DNA of 64,000 nt from Gammaproteobacteria bacterium (GTDB taxonomy: Bacteria > Pseudomonadota > Gammaproteobacteria > JACKNK01), in NCBI GenBank assembly GCA_024234895.1, contig JACKNJ010000010.1, positions 1 through 64,000 on the forward strand, in the 5' to 3' direction. A program made the translations under genes and the position numbers. Position 1 is the stretch's first letter; each line of letters begins with the position of its first letter. Positions 16,754-25,361 of the stretch are shown here, piece after piece. The notes under the pieces were generated by a model. It was not told where the DNA came from, made no database searches, and saw nothing but the letters and a program-made list of their open reading frames with translations.

Positions 16754-17377
16754 TCAGAGGAGTTTCTCGATGGCATCGACAAGGGCGGGGGCGTCCGGCC
16801 TGACCCCGGACGGGAAGCTGGCGACGAGCCGCCCGTCACGGTCGAGCAGGTACTTGTGGAAGTTCCAGCGCGGATACTCGCCGGCCTCCTCGCCCAGGGC
16901 GCGGTACAGGGGCTCGGCGTTGTCGCGGCGCACCCGCGACTTCTCGAACATCGGGAATTTCACCGAGTAGGTCAGTCGGCAGAACTCCTGCACCTGCGCC
17001 TCGGTGCCGGGCTCCTGCCCGCCGAAATCGTTGGACGGGAAGCCGAGCACCTGGAAGCCACGCCCGGCGAGTTTGGCGTGCAATGCCTCCAGGCCGTCGT
17101 ACTGGGGGGTGTAGGCGCATTTGCTGGCGGTATTGACCAGCAGCAGGACCTGCCCACGGTAGGCGTCGCAAAGCCGCACGCTCCGCTCGCTGTTCAGGTG
17201 GCGCTTCTCATGATCCAGCAGCGGCGCGCAGGCCCGGTCATCGGCCAAGTCATCGGCCCTGGGGTCGGCGCGCGCGCCGCTGGCCGCGACGGCCAGCCCG
17301 ATGGCTGTCAGCAGCAACATCGCGACGCCGACCAGGTACGGTTCAAATGTTCTCGCGGTCTTGGCGTCCACCCGCAT
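16754..17377 (-). CDS. Exported glutathione-peroxidase-like protein
   Basis: About 207 residues from ATG 17377 (MRVDAKTARTFEPYLVG), preferred because GGAG lies upstream; a longer start at 17455 overlaps the cfa stop by ATGA. A signal peptide (LVGVAMLLLTAIGLAVAASGARA) precedes the thioredoxin-fold domain. The peroxidatic cysteine lies in VNTASKCAYTPQYDGLEAL, with FPSNDFGGQEPG and WNFHKYLLDRDGR completing the glutathione peroxidase signature. It would reduce lipid or other peroxides in the periplasm, which fits a light/oxidative-stress cluster. Confidence 0.92.
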   Translation of the reverse strand: MRVDAKTARTFEPYLVGVAMLLLTAIGLAVAASGARADPRADDLADDRACAPLLDHEKRHLNSERSVRLCDAYRGQVLLLVNTASKCAYTPQYDGLEALHAKLAGRGFQVLGFPSNDFGGQEPGTEAQVQEFCRLTYSVKFPMFEKSRVRRDNAEPLYRALGEEAGEYPRWNFHKYLLDRDGRLVASFPSGVRPDAPALVDAIEKLL

Positions 17378-17451
17378 GGGATGCTCCGGAAGCTGTTCAT
17401 CAGGTCGGGACTGTAGCCGATGGCCGCGCATATCGGGTGTTCCGGGCCTGT

Positions 17452-18792
17452 TCATGGCATCACCCGCGCGGAATCCGCCGCGAGCAGCGGGCGGACCGCC
17501 GCCGCGCCAGCATCATCCTCGCCCCGCGAACCGACCAGGCGGACGTGCATCACGTCGGTGTAGCCATGCCGGAAAGCGACCTCGCAGTAGGCCAGGTAAT
17601 AGCGCCACAGCCGGCGGAAGCGGTCATCGTGACCGATCGCGGCGATGTCACCTTCCGCCGCGCGGAACCGGGCATGCCAGGCGGCCAGGGTGCGGGCGTA
17701 ATCGGCGCCGAAGAATTCCTGATCGGTGATGTCCAGGCCGGCGGCATACGCGGCGCGGTTGAACGCCTCGACACCCGGCAGCATGCCGCCCGGGAAGATG
17801 TAGCGCTGGATGAAGTCCGGTTCCCGCCGGTACGCCTGGAAGCGCGCGTCGGCGATGGTGATGACCTGCAGGACCGCGCTCCCGCCGGGCTTCAGGCAAT
17901 CGCGCACGACGTCGAAATAGTGCCCCCACCAGGCCTCGCCGACCGCCTCGAACATCTCGATGGAGACCACGTGGTCGTAGCGCACCCCCTCCGTGACGAG
18001 CTCCCGGTAATCGGTGAGGCGCAACGCCACCCGGTCGCCCAGCCCCTGCGCGGCGATCCGTTCGCGCGCATGGTCGAGCTGTTCGCGCGACAGCGTGATG
18101 CCGGTCACGCGCATCCCCCAGCGCGCCGCGTACTCGGCGAATCCGCCCCAGCCGCAGCCGATCTCGAGAATGTGCTGACCGGGGCGCGCGTCCAGCAGGG
18201 CCATGATGCGTTCGTACTTGCGCTCCTGCGCGGCCAGCAGCGCATCGTCGTCGACCTCCTCGCCATGCCGCCCGTCGAAGCAGGCCGCCGAGTAGGTCAT
18301 GCCGGCGTCCAGCCAGCGGCGGTAGAACGCATTGCCGAGGTCGTAGTGCGCGGCGATGTTGCGGCGCGAACCCGCCCGGGTATTGCGGTTCGCAAGGTGC
18401 CGGAGGCGACCGGCGAGCCGCCCGGGCCAGCCGGGCCAGCCGGCGCATTCGATCGCCGCAAACCGCTCGCGGTTGGCGGCGAGCAGATCCAATGCCCCTG
18501 TCAGGTCGTCGCTGTGCCAGTCGCCGGCCACCCAGCTCTCCGCCAGACCGAGATCGCCGCGCGCGAGCAGCGCCCGCAGCAGCGCCCAGGGCCGATGAAC
18601 CGTCATCACGACGGCCGGTTCGGCGCTGGCGTCACCGCGCAGGCGCAGGCAGGTGCCGTCCGCGAAGCGGAGCGTCAGCAGCCCGTATTCCAGGCGATCG
18701 AAGAGCCGCCGCAGCAGACCTGCCGCAAGGCCGGACCTGCGCCGCGCATACAGCCCGGGCGCCGGGACAACTCGGGTTTGGGATTGGGACAT
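17452..18792 (-). CDS. cfa: Cyclopropane-fatty-acyl-phospholipid synthase-like methyltransferase
   Basis: 446 residues. The N-terminal lipid-binding part is followed by AAHYDLGNAFYRRWLDAGMTYSAACF, the SAM motif ILEIGCGWGGFAEYAA, YDHVVSIEMFEAVGEAWWGHY, LKPGGSAVLQVITI and FIQRYIFPGGMLPG, all Cfa signatures. The enzyme adds a methylene (or methyl) group from SAM to unsaturated acyl chains of membrane phospholipids. It overlaps both neighbours (DUF1365 upstream, GPx downstream) by start/stop sharing. It is the second Cfa-like enzyme in the cluster; the one at 10008 is shorter and more distant. Confidence 0.93.
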   Translation of the reverse strand: MSQSQTRVVPAPGLYARRRSGLAAGLLRRLFDRLEYGLLTLRFADGTCLRLRGDASAEPAVVMTVHRPWALLRALLARGDLGLAESWVAGDWHSDDLTGALDLLAANRERFAAIECAGWPGWPGRLAGRLRHLANRNTRAGSRRNIAAHYDLGNAFYRRWLDAGMTYSAACFDGRHGEEVDDDALLAAQERKYERIMALLDARPGQHILEIGCGWGGFAEYAARWGMRVTGITLSREQLDHARERIAAQGLGDRVALRLTDYRELVTEGVRYDHVVSIEMFEAVGEAWWGHYFDVVRDCLKPGGSAVLQVITIADARFQAYRREPDFIQRYIFPGGMLPGVEAFNRAAYAAGLDITDQEFFGADYARTLAAWHARFRAAEGDIAAIGHDDRFRRLWRYYLAYCEVAFRHGYTDVMHVRLVGSRGEDDAGAAAVRPLLAADSARVMP

Positions 18793-19592
18793 CAGCGCAC
18801 CTCTTCAGGATGATGGGCAGTGATTTCCGCGCCGGGCGGCGCGGGTTTCCGGTGAAAACGAGCCCCGCGCCACCACAGGCGCAACGCCTGCCAGTGGATC
18901 AGTGCCAGGACCCGCAACGTGATCCACGGGGTCACGATCAGTTCGCGCAGCAGGGCCCGGTCGCTGAAGGCGATCCGCTCGCCGAGCTGGGTGGCGATCA
19001 ACGCCGGCTCGCCGTTCCGCCAGAGCTCGACGCGGACATCCAGATGCCCGTCGGGAGGCGCGATCCGGAAGCGGTATTCGCCGTCGACCGGAAAGAACGG
19101 CGACACGTGAAAGACCTTGGAACGGCGCATCCCTATCGGGTCCGGCAGGGATGCGCCGCCCTCGTGCAGCAGATAGCCGTGCGACTCGCCGAAGGTGTTG
19201 TGCACCTCGCAGAGCAGGGCCCGGACCTGCCCTTCCCCGTCCTCGCAGAACCACAGACTGAGCGGGTTGAAGGCATGCCCGAAGACCCGGGGGATGCAGA
19301 ACAGACGAACCCTGACCGGCTTGAAGCCGACCCCGGCGCGGTCGAGCTGATGCTGGAGCCATGGCCGCAACGGACTGCCATCCCGGGGCCCGTGATCGGC
19401 GTCGTGAAACGAGACCGGCGCGGCGCGGTTGTAGCCGAACAGGCGGTGCTCACGGGCCAGATCCGGCAGCCGGTCGATATCGAACAGCGCGCCAAACGCC
19501 TGGTAGCTGAACCGGTTGGCGGGCGCCTGATGACGGCGGTGCATGATCCGGGTCCGGTACAGGCAGGCCGTCATCGCGGCTTCGTTGTCCAC
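18792..19592 (-). CDS. DUF1365 domain protein
   Basis: 266 residues with the family-typical start YRTRIMHRRHQAPANRFSYQAFGALFDID, the middle RLFCIPRVFGHAFNPLSLWFCED and EVHNTFGESHGYL, and KVFHVSPFFPVDGEYRF. DUF1365 genes nearly always sit between a FAD oxidoreductase and a cfa-like gene, as here, and are thought to act in acyl-chain modification. GTG 19592 abuts the upstream stop; ATG 19574 is an alternative start. Its stop overlaps the cfa start by one base. Confidence 0.92.
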   Translation of the reverse strand: MDNEAAMTACLYRTRIMHRRHQAPANRFSYQAFGALFDIDRLPDLAREHRLFGYNRAAPVSFHDADHGPRDGSPLRPWLQHQLDRAGVGFKPVRVRLFCIPRVFGHAFNPLSLWFCEDGEGQVRALLCEVHNTFGESHGYLLHEGGASLPDPIGMRRSKVFHVSPFFPVDGEYRFRIAPPDGHLDVRVELWRNGEPALIATQLGERIAFSDRALLRELIVTPWITLRVLALIHWQALRLWWRGARFHRKPAPPGAEITAHHPEEVR

Positions 19593-19593
19593 C

Positions 19594-20979
19594 TCAGGCC
19601 GCCCGGTCGAGTCCGCTGGATCCCGCCGTTACGACCGGTTCGGCCTGACGCGGGGTGTCGACACCCCCGGCCTGCGCGGTCTGCCAAGGCGCCCGCACAC
19701 CGAAGGCGTTGGCGACGGCGAGCGCGGAGTTGAGCCCATCTTCGTGGAAGCCATTCCCCAGCCAGGCCCCGGCGAACCAGATGCGGTCGCGCCCCTGGAC
19801 CCCTCCCATCATCCGCTGGCCTTCCGCCGCGCGCTGGTCCAGCAGTGGATGCGCATAGCTGAACTCGGCGAAGACCCGATCGTCGCGTGGCGGTTCGACC
19901 GGATTCAGGCTCACGAATACATCGGGGCGCGGCAGGGATTGCAGCAGGCTCATCCAGTAGGTCACCGAGACCGCGTGGCCGCCCCCGTCCAACCCGTCGC
20001 GGCGGTAGTTCCAGGCCGCCCAGGCCCGTTCGCGGCGAGGCATCAGCGCCGGATCCGCGTGCAGGTAGACCCGGTTGGGCTGGTAGGTGATGCGTTGCAG
20101 CGCCAGGCGTTCGTGGATGGATGGATTCGCGAGCAGGGCCAGCGCCTGATCCGCGTGACAGGCCATCACCACCTGGTCGAATTCCTCGACGCCCGCCAGT
20201 CCCCGGTGCAGCCGGACCCCGGCCCCGCTGAGCCGCTCCACGCGCTCGATACCCGCCCTGGTGACCACGCGCCCCCGGGCACGGATGTCGGCGGCCATGC
20301 GCTGCACATAGACTCGACTGCCACCGCTGGGGGTATGCCACTGCGGGCGATCGTTCACGCTGAGCAGGCCGTGGTTGGCGAAGAAGCGCAACAGTCCGAG
20401 GACCGGATAATCGAGGATGCGCGTGGTCGGACTGGACCAGATCGCCGCCGCCATCGGCAGCAGATACAGATCACGGAAGCCGTCGCCGAAGCGATGCATG
20501 TCGAGCCATTCCCGCAAACTGCGCTGAGCCAGACCCGCGGTTGAGGCCGACGCGGCCGCAGCCGCGACGCCGAGCCGGTTGAAACGCGCGATATCGCGCA
20601 GCATCCCGAGAAAGCGCGGGTTGACGAGGTTGCGCCGTTGCGCGAACAGGGCGTCCAGACTGGTGCCCGCCCACTCCACCCGGCCGCCGTCTGCCGATAC
20701 CGAGAAGCTCATCGGGCATGGCTGCGTTGCCACGCCGAGCTCATCGAACAGCCCGACAAGGTTCGGATATGTCCAATGGTTGAACACCATGAAACCGGTG
20801 TCGACCGGCAGGGTGGCCGCGTCATCGCCGCCGTGACCCGCGCCCACCTCCACGGTGTGCGAGTGGCCGCCCAGCCGTGCATCCCGCTCGAACAAGGTGA
20901 CGTCGTGATCGTCACGCAACAGCCAGGCGGTCGCGAGACCGCTGATACCGGAGCCGATGATGGCGACCTTTTGTCGCAT
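19594..20979 (-). CDS. FAD-dependent oxidoreductase (NAD(P)-binding, amine-oxidase-like)
   Basis: 461 residues from ATG 20979, which has GAGGG upstream; the open frame continues back to 21012 without a better start. The N-terminal dinucleotide motif is VAIIGSGISGLATAWLL, followed by VTLFERDARLGGHSHTV, and the C-terminus has DRIWFAGAWLGNGFHEDGLNSAL. This is the flavoprotein conserved next to DUF1365 and cfa-like genes; relatives have been proposed to desaturate or modify membrane fatty acids. First gene of the minus-strand operon running down to the photolyase. Confidence 0.92.
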   Translation of the reverse strand: MRQKVAIIGSGISGLATAWLLRDDHDVTLFERDARLGGHSHTVEVGAGHGGDDAATLPVDTGFMVFNHWTYPNLVGLFDELGVATQPCPMSFSVSADGGRVEWAGTSLDALFAQRRNLVNPRFLGMLRDIARFNRLGVAAAAASASTAGLAQRSLREWLDMHRFGDGFRDLYLLPMAAAIWSSPTTRILDYPVLGLLRFFANHGLLSVNDRPQWHTPSGGSRVYVQRMAADIRARGRVVTRAGIERVERLSGAGVRLHRGLAGVEEFDQVVMACHADQALALLANPSIHERLALQRITYQPNRVYLHADPALMPRRERAWAAWNYRRDGLDGGGHAVSVTYWMSLLQSLPRPDVFVSLNPVEPPRDDRVFAEFSYAHPLLDQRAAEGQRMMGGVQGRDRIWFAGAWLGNGFHEDGLNSALAVANAFGVRAPWQTAQAGGVDTPRQAEPVVTAGSSGLDRAA

Positions 20980-21018
20980 GGTTTCGCCCTCTGTGTGCCG
21001 GCCTTCAAGCACTGCTCA

Positions 21019-21041
21019 GAAATTGAACAGTCTTTACAGCC
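21019..21041 (-). promoter_or_regulatory. Candidate operator/promoter element in front of the FAD-oxidoreductase operon
   Basis: Read on the minus strand it is GGCTGTAAAGACTG followed by TTCAATTTC, matching 16 of 23 bases of the element at 9401-9423. It ends about 40 bases before the start codon at 20979, compared with 22 bases for the other copy. The common core TGTTCAATT in the same relative orientation is the basis for the call; the binding protein is inferred. Confidence 0.45.
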
Positions 21042-21177
21042 ACAACCTGGGCAAAACCTTATGCCAAATTCATATAATGAACAACTTTTTTCACGCACAT
21101 ATCTGGCGACCGGCCTGGAACCCCGAGCCAAACGGCCATCCAAGGCACACGGATCGATATCTGCCCAGGTTTTGTCA

Positions 21178-21408
21178 ATGAGCCCCAAACTCGCACGCCC
21201 GGACGGGAAGGCTTTCCATCCGGAACGCCACATCGACGCCGACGAAACCTTGGCGGGCTTTGTCGCAGACCCCACAGGCCTGGATGCCAAGGCGATCCGG
21301 CAACTGCTGTCGGCGCAGAACCGGGTCAATGCCCTGTCGAAACGATCCCGCAGCGCGGCATCGCGAAAAGCAACCCGGAGACCGGTGATGGGCGGAAACA
21401 GCCGGTGA
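21178..21408 (+). CDS. Doubtful small ORF, basic C-terminus
   Basis: ATG 21178 has AGGT about 8 bases upstream and opens a 76-codon frame with high third-position GC, unlike the AT-rich bases before it. The product (ending RSRSAASRKATRRPVMGGNSR) is very basic at its C-terminus and contains a short acidic stretch (DADETLAGFVADPTGLDAKAI). No family recognised. The frame could start at 21061. It may be a small nucleic-acid-binding protein or a chance frame; the rest of 21042-21590 holds nothing else I can support. Confidence 0.3.
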   Translation: MSPKLARPDGKAFHPERHIDADETLAGFVADPTGLDAKAIRQLLSAQNRVNALSKRSRSAASRKATRRPVMGGNSR

Positions 21409-21599
21409 TAGCCGGCGTTCGCGGGATTCTCCTCGAGCGTTGCCGAGCGTCTCCCGGAGATGAACAGGCGGGGAACAACGTGCATGCCGGGCGTCCCGCT
21501 TCAGATGCGGCAACGCGACCCACGCGGCAGGTGTGCCGAAGCCGGCATAATGAGCGGCCTGCTGACGCATCCACCCCAGCCCTGTCCCCCATGCCACCG

Positions 21600-22046
21600 A
21601 TGTCCAACCACGAAATTCCCACCCGCCCGAGCCTGCTCCGCCGGCTGGCCGCTGTCGGTTACGACTTCCTGCTGCTGCTCTCCGTGTGGTTCCTGGCGAG
21701 CTTCCTGGTGCTGCCTTTCACCCACGGCGAGGCGGTCGCGACCACCGCCTGGTGGTTCAAGGTCTATCTGCTGGTGGTCACTTTCGGGTTCTACGGCTGG
21801 TTCTGGACGCACGGCGGCCAGACGCTCGGTATGCGCGCCTGGCGCATGAAACTGCTGACCGAGGACCGCCAACCGATCGGCTGGGGCCGGGCGGCGATCC
21901 GCTTCGCGGTCGCCGGACTCTCCTGGGGTGCGTTCGCACTGGGCTGGCTGTGGATGCTCTGGGATCGCGAGCAATGCACCTGGCACGACACCCTCTCGCG
22001 CAGCCGGATGTACATGCTGCCGAAGGCGGACAAGAAGACCCGTTGA
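21600..22046 (+). CDS. RDD family integral membrane protein
   Basis: 148 residues from ATG 21600 (MSNHEIPTRPSLLRRLAAVGYD); ATG 21591 is three codons earlier. Three hydrophobic segments are visible: FLLLLSVWFLASFLVLPF, FKVYLLVVTFGFYGWFW and AGLSWGAFALGWLWML. RRLAAVGYD at the N-terminus, GGQTLGMRAWRMKLL in the middle and TWHDTLSRSRMY at the end are RDD signatures. Function of the family is poorly known; some members affect ion exchange. It lies alone, tail to tail with lptG across a REP element. Confidence 0.92.
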   Translation: MSNHEIPTRPSLLRRLAAVGYDFLLLLSVWFLASFLVLPFTHGEAVATTAWWFKVYLLVVTFGFYGWFWTHGGQTLGMRAWRMKLLTEDRQPIGWGRAAIRFAVAGLSWGAFALGWLWMLWDREQCTWHDTLSRSRMYMLPKADKKTR

Positions 22047-22085
22047 GCGGTGGGGCCGCATACGCGGGTCCACCATGCTTCTGAG

Positions 22086-22168
22086 CAGGAGCGCCTTCCG
22101 CCGCGATCGGCACAACCGCTGGCTGAGCGGAGTCGAAGCCAGCCGATCGCGGCTGAGGCCGCTCCTAC
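22086..22168. repeat. REP-type palindrome, degenerate left arm
   Basis: The left arm AGGAGCGCCTTCCGCCGCGA differs from the standard GGAGCGGCTTCAGCCGC by a few bases, while the right arm CGCGGCTGAGGCCGCTCCTA is closer. Between them lies GGCTGAGCGGAGTCGAAGCC, the inner palindrome also present at 33297 and 49603. It lies between the convergent RDD and lptG genes, a typical REP position. Confidence 0.8.
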
Positions 22169-22177
22169 AAATCCGGA

Positions 22178-23254
22178 TCAGCGGATCCGCGAGATCGCAC
22201 CGAGGCCGATCGCAAGAAATGCGAACGATGGCAGGGTCGCGCTCAGCAGCGGGTCGATGCCATAGACCAGGCTCAGGTGATTGAGCGTCTTGTTGATCAG
22301 GTAGAACGCGATGCCGATCAGGATGCCGACGAACATGCGCTGGCTGGCGCCCGAGTCGCGCAGCGAACCGAACACGAACGGGATCGACAGCAGCACCATG
22401 ACCAGACTGGACAAGGGCAACGTGACCTTGCTCCAGAACGCCAGTTCATACGGCGCGGATTCCAGCCCGTTGTCCTGCTGATAGCTGATGAAACTCGCCA
22501 GATCCCAGACCGCCAGGATATCCGGCTTGACGATGACCACCGAGAGCAGATCGGCGGACAACAACGATGCCCATTCCGCCTGCCGGAACTCGCGCGTGAC
22601 CACGCCGGTCTCGTCGATCTCGCTCTTGCGGATGTCGTTCAGCAGCCAGCGGTCGTCTCGATAGGTCGCGGTCTTCGCATACGTGCTCGAACGCAGCCGA
22701 CGATCCGCGTCGAACTCGAAGATGCGGATGTCCTGAATACGATTGCCGGGCAGGATCTCGCGGATGCTGATGAAGCTGAGTCCGTCGCGCGCCCAGAAAC
22801 CCTGACTGCCCTGGAAGGTGATGCGTTCGGACTGGGCCAGCGAACGCAGGTTCTGCGCACGTTTCTCCAGCGGAGGGGCCACCACCTCGCCAAGAAACGA
22901 GGCCAGGATGACCAGCACCAGCCCGGCCTGCAACGCCGCGCGGATGATCCGGAACAGCGAGATGCCGGCCGCGCGCATGACGATCAATTCACTGTGATTG
23001 GCGAGCTGACCCAGACCGAACAGGCTGCCCAGCAGGGCGGCGATCGAAAACACCTCGTAGGTGCGGCGCGGAATGGTCAACAGGGTGTACTGGATCGCCT
23101 CGCTGAGTCCGTAATTCCCCTTGCCGATGTCGTTGACCTCACCGACGAAAGCGAAGAACAGATTCAGGCCGACGAGCACCAGCAGCACCAGCAGCGTCCC
23201 GCTCAGTACGGCGGCGCCGATGTAGCGATCGACGATGGTCAGCGGCAAGCGCAT
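22178..23254 (-). CDS. lptG: LPS export ABC transporter permease LptG
   Basis: LptG and LptF form the membrane part of the LptB2FGC machine that extracts lipopolysaccharide from the inner membrane. The 358-residue protein starts at ATG 23254, overlapping the lptF stop (TGATG). It begins with LTIVDRYIGAAVLSGTLLVLLVL, has three N-terminal helices, a periplasmic beta domain (about 130-260) and three C-terminal helices with INKTLNHLSLVYGIDPLL. YptF/YjgQ family features and length fit. Next to it is lptF, as usual. Confidence 0.96.
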   Translation of the reverse strand: MRLPLTIVDRYIGAAVLSGTLLVLLVLVGLNLFFAFVGEVNDIGKGNYGLSEAIQYTLLTIPRRTYEVFSIAALLGSLFGLGQLANHSELIVMRAAGISLFRIIRAALQAGLVLVILASFLGEVVAPPLEKRAQNLRSLAQSERITFQGSQGFWARDGLSFISIREILPGNRIQDIRIFEFDADRRLRSSTYAKTATYRDDRWLLNDIRKSEIDETGVVTREFRQAEWASLLSADLLSVVIVKPDILAVWDLASFISYQQDNGLESAPYELAFWSKVTLPLSSLVMVLLSIPFVFGSLRDSGASQRMFVGILIGIAFYLINKTLNHLSLVYGIDPLLSATLPSFAFLAIGLGAISRIR

Positions 23255-24390
23255 CAGCCGTGCCCCGCGAGCGAAGCGGTCGAGACATCCGCACGCTGCC
23301 GCGCGAAGGCGAGGCGCGCCCAGCGCCAGCCGTGCATGCGAATCAGCAGAAACACCGCGGTCGCCAGCACCAGCCCATGCACCCACCACAACCCGACCGA
23401 GTCGGGCAACTTGCCGTTCTCGATCCAGACCCGGGCGACCCCCATCACGTTCGAGTACACGATGTAGATCAGGATCGCGACCACGACCTTGCCGTAGCGG
23501 CCCTGGCGCGGGTTGGCCTTCGCCAACGGCAGTGCAAGCAAGGTCAGCAGCAGCACCGAGATCGGGCTCGCGAATCGCCAGTGCAGTTCCGCGATCCACT
23601 CCGGGCGTTCACTCGCGAACAGCTCGGAAGTGGGGATGGAAGAGCGCACCTGCTTCATGTTGAGGAGCGGATCGGCCTCCCGCAGCAGCACCGCGTGCTC
23701 CTTGAAATGGATGATCTTGAAGCCGTCCTCGCTGGGCTCCCCCTCATAGCGATAACCGTCCTTGAAGATGACGAAGCGGTCTTTGGTGAGCGGGTCGATC
23801 CACTGCGTGGCGGATGCGGACGCCAGCATCATCGGTTTACCGCGCCGAACGAGCTGGATGAACACATTCTCGATCTGGCCCGCGCTCTGGTTGACCTTCT
23901 CGACGTACATGATGCCGCGTCGATCGGTGGTTTCGCGGAAGCGACCGGGCGACAACGAAGTGGAATCGGAAGCGTTCTCCGCCAGGGCACGAACTTCGTC
24001 CCCCTTCGCGGACGCCCACGGCCCGACCCAGAACGACAACACGATGACCAGCGCCGTGACCGGCGTCGCCACCAGGAACAGACTGCGGTACAAGCGCGCC
24101 GGCCCGACCCCGCAGGCGGCCAATGCGGACATCTCGCTGTCCCGATACAGGCGGCCGAACATCAGCATGATGGCCAGGTAGAGGCTCATCGGCGCGAGCA
24201 GGGACAGGAAGGAGATCGCCTTCAGGGCCAACAGGTGAAACACCAGCCCGCCATCGATCTCGCCGGCCACGGCCTCCGCGAGATAGCGGGCCAGGCGGTT
24301 GCTGAGCAGGATCAGCATCAACACCAGCGTGACGGCAAGCCAGGTCTGCAGGGTTTCGCGGATGATGTAGCGATCGAGGACCTGAAACAT
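23254..24390 (-). CDS. lptF: LPS export ABC transporter permease LptF
   Basis: 378 residues beginning FQVLDRYIIRETLQTWLAVTLVLMLI, the LptF N-terminus, with the helix pair around LLAPMSLYLAIMLMFGRLYRDSEMSALAACGVG, the periplasmic domain (SPGRFRETTDRRGIMYVEKV) and C-terminal helices including PISVLLLTLLALPLAKANPRQGRYGKV. Partner of LptG in LPS export. The gene pepA, often divergent from lptF in gammaproteobacteria, is absent. No good ribosome site is visible in front of ATG 24390. Confidence 0.96.
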   Translation of the reverse strand: MFQVLDRYIIRETLQTWLAVTLVLMLILLSNRLARYLAEAVAGEIDGGLVFHLLALKAISFLSLLAPMSLYLAIMLMFGRLYRDSEMSALAACGVGPARLYRSLFLVATPVTALVIVLSFWVGPWASAKGDEVRALAENASDSTSLSPGRFRETTDRRGIMYVEKVNQSAGQIENVFIQLVRRGKPMMLASASATQWIDPLTKDRFVIFKDGYRYEGEPSEDGFKIIHFKEHAVLLREADPLLNMKQVRSSIPTSELFASERPEWIAELHWRFASPISVLLLTLLALPLAKANPRQGRYGKVVVAILIYIVYSNVMGVARVWIENGKLPDSVGLWWVHGLVLATAVFLLIRMHGWRWARLAFARQRADVSTASLAGHG

Positions 24391-24758
24391 TTAGGAGGCG
24401 CGGCCGGTGAATGAGCGCGGGAACGGTAAACCGCCACCCGATGGCCCGCAAGCCGCAGCGCGCGGAACCGCCATTTCGGCGTTACCAACCAGGGACAGCG
24501 AGTTGGGGCACGTTGCCAGCCGACCCTGCCCCTGCGCCCGAAGCGCTCGACGTCTCGATACGTCGCGGTGTGTGCCGGCTGGCATCAGGAGCATACCCAC
24601 GCTGTCGGCATGAGCCGATGACGGGGATTGCGTAACGGGCCGCAGACGCGGCGTCCCGTGGCGATCCGCCGACGCCGGGATAACGCATTGAAAATCGCGG
24701 CGGGACGCGGCTCCCACACGTAATCCACCACGATCCCGGGCCGGCCCCCGCCGGGCGC
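24391..24758. other. Gene-poor spacer upstream of lptF
   Basis: About 370 bases between lptF and the rhodanese gene. A plus-strand AGGAGG (24393-24398) lies 12 bases before ATG 24411, which opens a 74-codon frame, but the product is Pro/Arg-rich and unconvincing. Around 24648-24712 there are GCGGCGTCCCG and GCGGCGGGACGC blocks resembling those at 39915-39960, so a dispersed repeat may be present. The lptF promoter must lie here but no clear boxes were seen. Confidence 0.4.
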
Positions 24759-25193
24759 TTACTTGCTGGCTGAGGCGTTCTCGGCGACCCAGGCGGGGTA
24801 GCCGCCCTGCAGGACATTGGCCTTCTCGAAACCGGCGATGCGCAACGCGAACTGGGCCTTGGCGGAGAGCAGGCCGGTGTCGCAGTAGAGCAGGATGGCC
24901 CTGTCGGTCGGCAGTTCGTCGACGTGGGCGAGGATCTGGCGCCATTCGATGTTGATCGCGCCCTGGATATGGCCGGCGTCGTAGCGATCGGCGGTCCGCG
25001 CATCGACGATGAAGAAACTGTCGAGACCGGCATCCCGGAGCTGCGCGGAGCTGAGCGCGCCGTCGCCGTAGGAGGTGAATTCCATGTACTCCTGGATGCC
25101 TTCGATGACGGCCTCGTCGGCGGCGTGGGCTGGCATGGCGAGCAGCAGGAACAGCAGGGCGAGCAGGTGGCGCAGGTGGCGCAGGTGGCGCAT
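24759..25193 (-). CDS. Exported rhodanese-like protein
   Basis: 144 residues from ATG 25193, with GGAG upstream. The signal peptide (MRHLRHLRHLLALLFLLLAMPAHA) is encoded partly by a 9-bp tandem repeat. The mature part is a single rhodanese domain with FFIVDARTADRYDAGHIQGAINIEW, the active-site loop ILLYCDTGLLSAKAQFAL containing the cysteine, and NVLQGGYPAWV. It would carry sulfur or act on thiols in the periplasm. The active-site loop is longer and different from CRxGxR of classical thiosulfate sulfurtransferases, so the substrate is unclear. Confidence 0.9.
   Translation of the reverse strand: MRHLRHLRHLLALLFLLLAMPAHAADEAVIEGIQEYMEFTSYGDGALSSAQLRDAGLDSFFIVDARTADRYDAGHIQGAINIEWRQILAHVDELPTDRAILLYCDTGLLSAKAQFALRIAGFEKANVLQGGYPAWVAENASASK
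25164..25190. repeat. 9-bp tandem repeat, three copies, in a signal peptide
   Basis: The unit CAGGTGGCG is repeated three times exactly, encoding repeated Arg-His-Leu at the N-terminus of the exported rhodanese. In-frame slippage would lengthen or shorten the signal peptide n-region by three residues without breaking the gene. Confidence 0.9.
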
Positions 25194-25361
25194 CGGGGGG
25201 GCTCCAGACAGGGGATTTGCGGTGGATGGCAAATTGAAGCAAACCGCGTACCCGCCTGACAAAGCCGTCAAATCAGGGGTTTGGCGGCGCATTCACCGAA
25301 TTGTCGAAGCTCCGGACCTCGCGGGATGCACCCGGGATCGCATTCTGCACTGGCGGCGGAA

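Noticed and set aside
21175..21597. Minus-strand 140-codon ORF opposite the doubtful small gene
   Set aside because: Cys/His/Arg/Pro-rich, no motif, extends into the RDD gene start region on the other strand.
24411..24635. Plus-strand ORF with AGGAGG upstream near lptF
   Set aside because: Spacing of 12 bases is long and the product looks non-coding; kept only as a note in the spacer description.
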